A stretch of 53,145 nt of DNA from Asterionellopsis glacialis. Lineage: Eukaryota > Bacillariophyta > Plagiogrammaphyceae > Rhaphoneidales > Asterionellopsidaceae. Below the pieces are notes generated by a model. That model saw nothing but the letters and a program-made list of their open reading frames with translations, was not told the DNA's origin and did no database searches. The position numbers and the translations under genes are program-made. The DNA lies in the NCBI GenBank assembly GCA_014885115.2, contig WKLE02001684.1, positions 34,846 to 87,990 of the forward strand. Direction: 5' to 3'. This document shows positions 1-8,691 of this stretch, one piece after another; positions within the stretch are counted from its first letter, which is position 1, and the number at the start of each line of letters is the position of its first letter.

Positions 1-946
1 ACGTTAAAAGAGATGGGGACGGTTTGCGTTGGGATCTGTTTTGAACAAGAGCAATAACCTGTCAGCTATGTTTCAGACTGTCTGTTCGTGTGGAGAATGA
101 TACTAACGAGTGGGATATATACTCAGTGGTACCTGTATGTTCTGTCACCTATTGCAGCAAAGAGAATCAAAACGAATGCTTCATTATGTTGTTGTTTCTC
201 ATGTGTTTTTACTTCTGACCGAAGCTTCGTCATTTCATTCTTGCGGAAGGGCGGATGGAGTTCGCGATGTACAGACAGTACATAGGTCCTAGAGTAGGAT
301 TGTACGAAACCTACCGATACTTGAGTACCTACATGAACCTACCTACATACATCGGCATACATATCGAAGACGAAAAGATTCCTTTGCGAGCAGGCCAGCT
401 CACCCAGATATTTATGCTGAAACTGTAATGGAGAATACGGGGCTTTGATATTAAAGAAATTTATCATGTGACCGGAAAGGCAAGACTGGATTTTTTTTTA
501 CTAAAAGCACTCCTTACAAGGTTTCGAAAAGCAATTTTAGATCTCGCCCATGGGAGTAAAATCACAGGTGTATTTATAAGTATTCTAGAGCTAAATCATT
601 TTTTAATTTGACGATATTTTAAATAAATAAATAAATAGTAACATTATAATAAAAGAAAGTGTAGCAAATTAAAAATAAAAAAAGACATGTTTTGATTAAT
701 AAAAGTTAGCATGTACCTTTTATCTTCTTTCCACTTTTAATGCACAAGATGTCCTCTGTCCTCCGTCATAACACGATTGAGTCCTTCCTTCTCAGTGCGG
801 TGGTCGGTGGACGACACGTGCGATTTCCTTGCTCCAACGCCTTCATATTTTTTATTAAAATAATTATCACCGTTGAGCGAGCATCCTCAATCGAGTTGAA
901 ATTCAATTTGTCTCTAGAGGGAATACAATACAAAAGCTGGAGCAAG
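1..946. other. Non-coding AT-rich stretch, no gene seen
   Basis: No open frame here has the length or composition of a gene. The stretch holds an AAAT-type simple repeat near 620-640, a run of CTACAT/ACATAC words around 325-365 and a CACGTG (G-box-like) hexamer near 816. The last few hundred bases are probably the promoter and 5' UTR of the MerC-domain gene that starts at 975. Nothing else can be supported. Confidence 0.5.
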
Positions 947-970
947 AGTAATTAAAAAACTTTAATTACT
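947..970. repeat. Perfect 10-bp inverted repeat just before the MerC-gene start codon
   Basis: AGTAATTAAA at 947-956 is the exact reverse complement of TTTAATTACT at 961-970, leaving a 4-base loop. The hairpin ends four bases before the ATG at 975, so it would lie in the 5' UTR of the mRNA. It is AT-only apart from one G/C pair. A role in translation control is conceivable but is pure inference. Confidence 0.5.
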
Positions 971-974
971 TAGA

Positions 975-2309
975 ATGTTAAAGCAATGGTTGTATCACGC
1001 TTACAAAAAAAAGCCAAAGACAGCTTCATTGACGACACCAATGAAACAAACAACAACAACAAGCACAAGCTCTTTATCTTGGAAAGAAAAAATTCGAAAA
1101 ATATCAAACATTGCATCCATTATTTGTGTTTTGGATTGTACTTTACTCCCGATATGTACAGTATTATTACCGTTACTTGGTATGGGATTTTCAGCGGAAC
1201 GGGCTCGATGGATTCATAGTTTAGGTACGTCAAATAATGATTACTGTTGTTTTTGACAATCGTCATTCTAAATCAAGAAAACCAATACAGTGCCTTACGT
1301 TGATTTTGTTTCTTTCTTGTACACTATTTTTAGGTCATTATGTTGCAATGTATTTTGTTTTGCCGGGTAAGTTTATTGTATTCGCCTCTCTATGATGTCA
1401 TCACACCTCGACCTCCCTTTTTAATTTCAATTTTGACTTTGAGCTTGAGGGTCCTTATCACCAACGATATTTATTTATAATGTGAATTTCTCATAATCAT
1501 TTAATCTATGAATCTATTTTTTCTTTCGTTTCCCTACCCTTTCTCAACTGCAGTCGGCACATTGACTACTGTTCTAAATTATTTGACTCACAAAAGTGCA
1601 CAAATTGTTTTGATGGCAAGTCTAGGCCTCTTGCTGATTTATAACGCCAACTATGACATTCACGACCATCATTCTCACCACGACCATCTACAACAGAATC
1701 ATCATTATGCAAACAGTAATTGGTCCCATGATGTATTACATTTGAATTGCGGAACATTTTATCATCGAATTTCCAATATAATGGGATGTACCTTACTCAT
1801 GGGATCCAATTATCTTTCACGTCAACGATTGGGAAAATACCATCACGGTCACGATTATCAGGGACAATGTTACTGTACCACAGAACAACAACAACAGCCA
1901 CTAAAGGATTCTTCTCTTGAATGCAGATCCTATCATAAGATGCAGCAGATAAGGAATAGAGGAAGTGCCCTCCCTTTATCTGCACCATTACCACCACCAA
2001 CACCTGGTGAGGGATCATCTTCATCTGATATAGCATTGCCTTTACATTTATGCTGTCAACCTGTAGGTGAATTATAAGTAATAAATGATTCATAAATAAA
2101 TCAGACATAAAGAAGGTGATCATCACACGGCTGTAGGCATTTCGGGGAAGGAGTCGAGGATGCTTTTAAAAATTTATGTTTGAAGGAAACGTAAAGTAAG
2201 ACACCGGCAAAGCTAAAGGAACACTTGGTAACAATGTTGTCATTGATGAAAGAGAGATTTTGAAAGAGAATTCTCAAAACAATCTTCCTTCTTTTCCCAT
2301 TTCCAGTGA

Positions 2310-2343
<34 letters not shown>

Positions 2344-2923
2344 GATGCGACGTCTATATCATCCTCCAAAACAACAACAAATCATACTGCTACGAGTGGA
2401 AAGGGATTCTGCTTCGAAAAGATCAAGGAACGGACGGAATCGATGCATACCACAAAAACTTGTACTGCGATTAGCAACACGTCGATATATTCATAGGAAA
2501 CGACGTCCGTTACTGGATAAGGGTGGAGACGATGAGAACGACCAAGACAACAATGGAAAAGGTAGGAAAATTTCAATTTCAATAAAGCCACCCAGTATCA
2601 TTTTCAACCAACTTCCTACACTCCCGAGTTCTTCCAGAATCAGCAGCAAAAGCAATGATGATGATGGAACTAGCAAGAAGAGCAATCGTTTGATCTTACT
2701 TCCCCGTGCCAACGATCAGGATGGACGATTTCCTGTCGTTCCATGCATGGGTGATAGTACGATTAGTAGTGATAGTAGCGATGCTATTTCAAGTGCTTCC
2801 TTTTGTAGTACTTCCATGATGATTTCCTTTACAGCGACAACAGCGGTGGCGCGACAAATCACTAATGGTTCTATGATAACAACGACAGCGCCGGAATGGA
2901 ATACTTCGACAGCTGTCAAGTAG
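975..2923 (+). CDS. MerC-domain membrane protein with His-rich and basic C-terminal extension (3 introns)
   Basis: Proposed exons are 975-1224, 1334-1366, 1554-2066 and 2307-2923 (470 aa). All introns are GT-AG and keep frame. If the last intron is not used, the protein stops at 2077 (268 aa). The joined N-terminal part matches the MerC mercury-transport family. A first membrane segment carries the Cys motif CVLDCTLLPIC, followed by MYFVLPVGTL, a membrane segment AQIVLMASLGLLLIY, and a final H-x-I-S-N-I-M-G-C-xx-L-M-G segment ending YLSRQR. MerC proteins are small four-helix inner-membrane proteins that move Hg(II) through paired cysteines. In algae their ligand is not established. A histidine-rich loop (around 1660-1710) could bind metal. 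The last exon encodes poly-Ala from a CAG repeat, then a basic Ser-rich tail of no known family. Domain call is firm; the 3' exon is uncertain. Confidence 0.68.
2102..2224 (+). pseudogene. Decayed duplicate of the 3' end of the 21-kb secreted-protein gene, inside a MerC-gene intron
   Basis: This 123-base stretch aligns with 21708-21833, the last codons, stop and start of the 3' UTR of the secreted-protein gene at 21145. Shared words include CAGACA, AAGAAGGTG, CATCACAC, TAGGCATTTC, GAAGGAGT, GAGGATGCT, GAAGGAAAC and the UTR word GGCAAAGCTAAAGGAACAC. A deletion of about 12 bases and an insertion of about 5 bases break the reading frame, so it cannot encode the protein segment. It lies within the proposed intron 2067-2306. 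It could be a truncated segmental copy or a retrocopy; no intron of the parent is included, so the two cannot be told apart. Confidence 0.8.
2313..2342 (+). repeat. (CAG)10 trinucleotide repeat
   Basis: Ten uninterrupted CAG/AGC units, read as poly-alanine in the frame proposed for the last MerC-gene exon and as poly-serine in another open frame. The repeat begins seven bases after the putative splice acceptor AG at 2305-2306. Confidence 0.9.
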
Positions 2924-3179
2924 GAACCATTCTATTGAGAAGACAGGGAGGAGGAAGAAGAGGGAAATTCTCCGGCAGAATCAGATGTAAAACTACAATC
3001 CAACATTGCATGTTTGGCTGTAAAGTCAAATTTGAATAACAAGATTGTTGTACTAATTGACGAAGCTCTTTAATTTTTTAGAGAAAAGCATAGAAATTAG
3101 GAATACTTGTAGATGCTAAAATTATTAGACACGTGCTTTGGCTGTGGTTACAATATCAACAATAGGAAGCAAGTCTTCG

Positions 3180-6100
3180 TTAAACCTTCCGCGAGGCACT
3201 AAATCTTTCTGCTTTACTTTTTTTCAAACGATTGAAAATTGCTTTCTTCTTCTCTTTTTTCCTTATTGACGTCAACCCGTTTGCAGGTTTGGGCTTACTT
3301 GCTTGTATAGCTCCAGCATGAACTTGGCCAGATGCATTGTTTTGCAGCACGGCTGCTTTGCTATCTTCAATCACGTACTTCTTACCACCAAGTCGCTCAG
3401 TTTTTGACTTGGCTACGAAGGTAATTTGCTTTTGTTGATTATCAAGCTGCACGACCTGTCTTGCAAGGGCATCTTGCCACGTTCTATCTGCCCAGCTATC
3501 GACGTCGTACTCACCAAAACACTGCCGCATCATTCCTTTAGTTTCTAACTCCAACAAAAATGCCCCGAAGTCATTAAGGTCCTCCAAATTCAAGCCCTTT
3601 TCTCTATATTCCTTCAAGTCATCTACCGGTGGAGCCTCATTGACCTTGTCTAGAAAGTCTTTCGCTTGTTCAACCATAGGTTGTGGAATGTCTGGAATCG
3701 GGAACCCAAACAATCTTGGTACTGTTGCTGTCGCATTCCAAAGCATTGAGATTGTCAGCGCAACCGAACAAACATTAGCCCCAATCCTGGCAAATTTCTT
3801 CAGCCGTTCACCATATTTTTGCATTTCGATCTTGTAAGTCACAATTGGCTCCAATGTCCACCCACACAACAGCTGCATATAAACCACTTCCCGTCGTCCA
3901 CGGCTGATGAAATACCAACCACGTTTTGCAACTCTAGTAAAGACTCCTTTATCGGAATCGTCCTCGAAGGAATCCATGAAATTTTTGCAGCATTGATACA
4001 TTTGCTGTGCTCGTTCTAGTCTCCTTGAGAATTCCACATTAGGAGTACTATTTGTGTCTGTTACATCGTATTCGCCGACGAGCATATCATTCTCCTTCAT
4101 TGTTTCGAATTCAGCTGGACTAAGAAAGTCGAAGATGTATGGACAATTGACATTGTACAACTGCACCAAAATGTTTGGTATCTCATCTACACGCTTCTGG
4201 ATTTCTGTCAGCCGCTTCATTGTTTCAATATGATTCCTTTCTATCGAAAGTTTTATTTCGTGCTGCTTTCTCTCAATGGCTTCCAGGGATCCCTGCAGCT
4301 GTAAAAATCTAGAAGACTCATTCTTAAAGGATTGAAGCTTACGTATTACATGATTCCAAGATTGCGGTCGCCGACTTGGATCACGCTGAAGAAGATCCAC
4401 CAACAGGCTCTTTGGCCAGCCATCGGGTACAGCGCAAAGGCGTTCTTGAATTGATCGGTCGTTCCAATTCATGATTGTAAAAAGCTCCTCGTTGCTGGTG
4501 ACTTCTTCTTTATTGTCAACGCGGAACAAATGATCTCCAGTGCAGAGATAAAACAAAAGGACTCCGAAGCACCACATGTCATACTGAATGGATGCAATGA
4601 CATCTTTCGGACGAACTGGGTCTTCAAGATCATCAAGCTTATCTTCAGCTTCTTCGATTTGCTTGATTAGTGCATTCTTCTTATCTCTCTGCTCTCTACG
4701 CCCAAGGGAAGCATCCATCAACACATCCGCAAGGTTTTTCTTCAGCTCATCAATTCTACTTTCCAACTCTTCCAGATTTTGCGAACCAGTAGTTTGGCTT
4801 TCTCCTTGATGAACTCGTTCAAAATACTCTATAGCAGCCTGTTCAGGCGGGAGATACCCAGAGCTGGTTCGTTTCTTACCTGCTCTGTCCTTTCCAATTC
4901 GGCCTGCGTTATCAAGATCAATCGCCGCATACTCTCCACCCACACCCAAAGAGACGAAATTCCGGGCTTTGACGTCCCCATGCATAATGCCACACGTTTC
5001 ATTCAGATAACGAAGGTCCTCCACAATGCTCTTCGCGGCGTGGATGACAATAGGGAGATTGGTCCGAGCAATATTCTGATGTTGAACTATATCACTCAAA
5101 TCTTTACCAGATCCACAATTCATCACGAGTAAGTGTTTGAGCTCAAGTGCATGCCCTCTATGGGCTTCCCTAATTATTTTATATTCATCTAGCTCGACTG
5201 ACAAGTTCTTGTTGTACTGAATGATATCGTCATCTGCAGAGCTTAAAGCAAAATTCTCTTTTCTGTTGGAAGTGAATGCAGCTTCAATACGAAAAACAAA
5301 TGTCTGCTCCTCGTTCATGCGGGATGATAGGATTGAGCGATGTTCTATTTCTCGTTTGAATGCATCATCGCTCACCATAAATTTGAGTGCCATAGTTTCC
5401 TCCCGTCCGGAACCATCAGGGCAGAACTCCGTCCCAAACACTACAATGCAAGTATCGGAGATATGTTTTGGGGGCTCTTCACGGTCAATCTTGTACTTAC
5501 CAAGGAATCGGCCGTACTTCTTTCCCCAATCACTTAACTGACGAACTTTGCACAAACTTGCTCTATCAGCAATCTTCTGCCACGTATTATCTTCTACTTT
5601 GTTGATTAACTTGAATGATGCAACCTGCTCTGACTCAGTTGCGTTGCCCCACTTGGCTACTTTGTTGATGGTCACTAACTGAGATGGATCATACTGAGAT
5701 AACAGTTGTTTCTGAATTTGGAAGAATATCTTTGATGTCTCTCCATTATCTGCATCAACTAGTATATCAAGCACAGTCCACCCAGGAATGGGTTCGTCAT
5801 TCAAATCTAAAAGTGGCACGCGGTCTGATGCTGGTTCAGGCGAGTCGCTCAGGACCCAAAAAAAGACTTGAAGAGAAAAGTGTTCATGGCGATTGCATAA
5901 TTGGTGGAAGCACCTTCCATCACGTAACCCTTTCCTCAGACTGCGTAAGCCTTGTACAGTGTCATTGTCGATTATTTGCTTTCCATCGAGTAATTTATAT
6001 AAAGGAAGTTCTTGTTGCTTCATACCACAGTATATAGGCGTCCTCCCATTTTTGTCTGCTATTAAAACAGATTCAGGATACGCTTCTACCAGAGCGTTGA

Positions 6101-7916
6101 CAATTTTGGGAGAGGCTCCACTCATCATATACCAGCCTAGAAGATTCCGCTTCCCAACGAGATCAGACATGCTCAAAATTTGCGACATCCATTCTGGATA
6201 ACATTTTTTTGTTTCTTCAATAAGGTCAGATACTTTTTCATAATTGATATTCTTTCGAGGGACCCTATTGCGTTTGTAACCAGAAAGAGACGTGACATGC
6301 CCTAAAAATTTGTAAAATGTTTCCATGACAACCATTTCTTCGTTAGCACTCGGGAAGGCCTCTAGCATCATCGGTATCAAGTCATCTGCTGATTCTTTCT
6401 TTTCAATACTCATCTGCAAAGGAGTATGGCCATCTTTATTTTTTTCCAAGACAGCCCCAGGATACGCTTTTAACAAAAGCCGAACAGGGTTCATGGACGG
6501 AGTATTTTGACGTTTACTACCCAGAGGCGAACTATTGTCACGGACTATGTGACGTAAAACTTGAGACAAATCTGTCGAAGGTTCATAGGTAGAGACAACA
6601 ATATGTAGAGGAACCGAACCCTTTTCATCGCGATCTTTTACGGCGTCTGGGTAGTGTTGGAGTAAAATCTTCACAATTTCTAAAGAAGCACCATTCACCA
6701 GTCCAGTATGCAACGGGGTCCGTCCTTTGTTATCATATTTCTTTGCAGCATCAGGATATGTTTGGAGTACAGCTGTAATAACATCCAAGAAGGATCCTTT
6801 GGTCATTCCAGTATGTAAAGGAGTCCTGCCATCCTTGTCGTGTTTCTTGGCAGAGTCAGGAAAAGCTTGGAGAAGAACTTTAATGACATCCAGAGAGACA
6901 TCATTTGCTAATGCAGTATGCAACGGAGTCCAACCATCCTTATCACTTTCCCCCGCGGTATCGGGGTATTCTTGGAGTAGAAGTTTGATAGCCCCCCTTG
7001 AGCCTCCATTACGCAATCCGCAATGCAAAGGAAGTCGTTGATCACTATCCTTTATTATAGCAGCACTGGGGCACTCCTCTAGCAAAAATTTAGCAACGTC
7101 AAACGTCACTCTATTTGACATTGCAATATGCAGTGGTGTCTGACCATTGTTATCTTGTTCCTTGGTAGCCTCAGGATATGCTTGGACTAAAGCTTGAAGA
7201 GTCAACATGGAGGATCTATCTAGCGCTGCTGCATGCAAAGGACTTCGACCATCTCCGTCTTTTGCCCTGGTGGCAGTTGGACACCTTTGTATTAAGAATT
7301 GAACAACTTCTGGTACGGCTCTTTTTACAATTCCAATATGTAAGGGAGTACGACCCTGATTGTCCTGTTGCTTTGCAGCATCGGGATACGCTTCGTATAA
7401 AAATTGTATAGTTCCAAGAGAATATCGATACCTATTCATTGCCAAATGTAAAGGAGTAGAGCCACTCTTGTCTGGTGCCCCGGCAGCGGCAGGGTATGCA
7501 TCCAAAAGTATTCTTAATATGGATTTCTTTTTATCTCCCCATGTTATTGTGTCGAACAGTGGTGAGTCAGAACTCCAAGATATTGCAGAATGTAATGCAT
7601 ACCTACAGTCCGTGTTCTTTTCTTGAATACACTCAGGAACAGTATCGCAAACAGATTGAACCAGATCAGTTGGTGCATTCGCCATTAAGAGATATGCCAA
7701 TAGACCGTCACCATCGGCATTTTTGTATTTCAATACCGAGCCTACGATACGAGGATTGTCTTTTATACTATTCCAGCTTTCATGGACTTGATCCCAATCA
7801 ATGTCGTCGTATTTTCTTGGACGGTGTCTACCGAATGATACACAATCAATCATTTGACAAATTTTTTGTTGAACTACATCTTCTGTACCTCCCTCGTCAA
7901 AGGGGACGTCCACCAT
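3180..7916 (-). CDS. Ankyrin-repeat protein with divergent protein kinase domain (1578 aa, single exon)
   Basis: ATG at 7916; the open frame runs further upstream but only to a TTG. Roughly 8-11 ankyrin repeats (about DNA 6390-7500) share the core D-xx-G-x-TPLH and LL-x-x-YPDAA. A kinase domain follows. It has a candidate ATP lysine in MALKFM, an alpha-C glutamate in REIEH, the catalytic loop HGDVKARN near residue 979, DLD in place of DFG, PPE in place of APE, and DMWCFG for helix F. No clear glycine-rich loop is visible. A charged coiled coil of about 50 residues (around ESRIDELKKN) sits between PPE and helix F, inside the kinase fold. Further coiled coil and one possible membrane segment (CSVALTISMLW) follow before a basic tail. 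Catalytic D, K and N are present, so activity is possible. The likely role is signalling through ankyrin-bound partners; substrate unknown. Confidence 0.85.
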   Translation of the reverse strand: MVDVPFDEGGTEDVVQQKICQMIDCVSFGRHRPRKYDDIDWDQVHESWNSIKDNPRIVGSVLKYKNADGDGLLAYLLMANAPTDLVQSVCDTVPECIQEKNTDCRYALHSAISWSSDSPLFDTITWGDKKKSILRILLDAYPAAAGAPDKSGSTPLHLAMNRYRYSLGTIQFLYEAYPDAAKQQDNQGRTPLHIGIVKRAVPEVVQFLIQRCPTATRAKDGDGRSPLHAAALDRSSMLTLQALVQAYPEATKEQDNNGQTPLHIAMSNRVTFDVAKFLLEECPSAAIIKDSDQRLPLHCGLRNGGSRGAIKLLLQEYPDTAGESDKDGWTPLHTALANDVSLDVIKVLLQAFPDSAKKHDKDGRTPLHTGMTKGSFLDVITAVLQTYPDAAKKYDNKGRTPLHTGLVNGASLEIVKILLQHYPDAVKDRDEKGSVPLHIVVSTYEPSTDLSQVLRHIVRDNSSPLGSKRQNTPSMNPVRLLLKAYPGAVLEKNKDGHTPLQMSIEKKESADDLIPMMLEAFPSANEEMVVMETFYKFLGHVTSLSGYKRNRVPRKNINYEKVSDLIEETKKCYPEWMSQILSMSDLVGKRNLLGWYMMSGASPKIVNALVEAYPESVLIADKNGRTPIYCGMKQQELPLYKLLDGKQIIDNDTVQGLRSLRKGLRDGRCFHQLCNRHEHFSLQVFFWVLSDSPEPASDRVPLLDLNDEPIPGWTVLDILVDADNGETSKIFFQIQKQLLSQYDPSQLVTINKVAKWGNATESEQVASFKLINKVEDNTWQKIADRASLCKVRQLSDWGKKYGRFLGKYKIDREEPPKHISDTCIVVFGTEFCPDGSGREETMALKFMVSDDAFKREIEHRSILSSRMNEEQTFVFRIEAAFTSNRKENFALSSADDDIIQYNKNLSVELDEYKIIREAHRGHALELKHLLVMNCGSGKDLSDIVQHQNIARTNLPIVIHAAKSIVEDLRYLNETCGIMHGDVKARNFVSLGVGGEYAAIDLDNAGRIGKDRAGKKRTSSGYLPPEQAAIEYFERVHQGESQTTGSQNLEELESRIDELKKNLADVLMDASLGRREQRDKKNALIKQIEEAEDKLDDLEDPVRPKDVIASIQYDMWCFGVLLFYLCTGDHLFRVDNKEEVTSNEELFTIMNWNDRSIQERLCAVPDGWPKSLLVDLLQRDPSRRPQSWNHVIRKLQSFKNESSRFLQLQGSLEAIERKQHEIKLSIERNHIETMKRLTEIQKRVDEIPNILVQLYNVNCPYIFDFLSPAEFETMKENDMLVGEYDVTDTNSTPNVEFSRRLERAQQMYQCCKNFMDSFEDDSDKGVFTRVAKRGWYFISRGRREVVYMQLLCGWTLEPIVTYKIEMQKYGERLKKFARIGANVCSVALTISMLWNATATVPRLFGFPIPDIPQPMVEQAKDFLDKVNEAPPVDDLKEYREKGLNLEDLNDFGAFLLELETKGMMRQCFGEYDVDSWADRTWQDALARQVVQLDNQQKQITFVAKSKTERLGGKKYVIEDSKAAVLQNNASGQVHAGAIQASKPKPANGLTSIRKKEKKKAIFNRLKKSKAERFSASRKV

Positions 7917-8691
7917 TGTAGTAAGTAGGGTTATAGTACTGTATTGCAATTCGAAAACTTTTTAACTTTCTTTCACTTGGCTGTGACGTATTGGTAGAGG
8001 TCTTTGTTACGCTTGAATATATTATATCGTATAAATTCTTCAGAATGAACCCAGCAAATCCTTGATTCAGATCTTATAGAGAGAGAAAGCAAAAGATGGA
8101 ACTACACTCTGTCGGCTCAGCTGGTTAGCTTACCTCACAAGAAGTGACATTACTATGATACGCATAGAGAAAGTATGATGCTCTCTACTAGGTAGAGTTC
8201 TTTTCATCGTTGTCAACTGCCCGCCGCCTACGACCGAGCTCTCTAAGAGAGAGAGAGGAATCACAAGACAAGCAGGCATCCGGCACTCGCAAAGCCATCT
8301 CGGGAAAGGGGATCGCGTTTTATATATTTTTCTACTCCCGCCGCCCTGCTTTTGGATCACATTACTGTATTATTATTATTTAATGGGAACATTACTCCGA
8401 TAGAGATATTATTTATTTATTGTCGTAAAAGTAGAACTACGGGCGCCTACGGCGGTACACTGTCTTTAATTAATCTTATTGGTCCGTTTTTTTTCTTTCT
8501 TTATTTTTATAGAGTTAGAGATAAACCATTTCAGTTTGGCTCGCTCCACAAATGGATCCAAGACGGGGGAGTGAGTGTATTATACCTGTATCGTACAGGT
8601 GGGACCTCAAGACGATTGTCGAGACGATGACCTTCAGAACATCCTTGTGTCGGCTCTTTCTTTCCATGAAAAAAAAAAAAAGCTGTAGAGA
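7917..8691. other. Divergent intergenic region between the ankyrin kinase and the PGAP1-like gene
   Basis: Promoters of both flanking genes should lie here because they are transcribed away from each other. TACTGTA (7937-7943) sits 21 bases upstream of the kinase start. A self-complementary GAGCTCTCTAAGAGAGAG segment lies near 8237. A copy of a dispersed repeat is at 8504-8575, and a 13-A run ends about 10 bases before the next ATG. No coding sequence is convincing. Confidence 0.5.
8504..8575 (+). repeat. Dispersed repeat, copy A
   Basis: Contains TTTTTATAGAGTTA, then AAACCATTTCAGTTTGGCTC, then ATGGAT and GGGGGAGTG. The same blocks in the same order occur at 14001-14080 (copy B). The GGGGGA(A)GTG block is also in copy C at 11591-11670. 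Each copy lies in intergenic DNA, so this looks like a small non-autonomous element or its remnant. Confidence 0.6.

Noticed and set aside
8107..8150. GGCTCAGCTGGTTAG resembling a tRNA D-arm
   Set aside because: No matching anticodon stem, T-arm (GGTTC-A/G-A) or acceptor pairing follows at the right distance.
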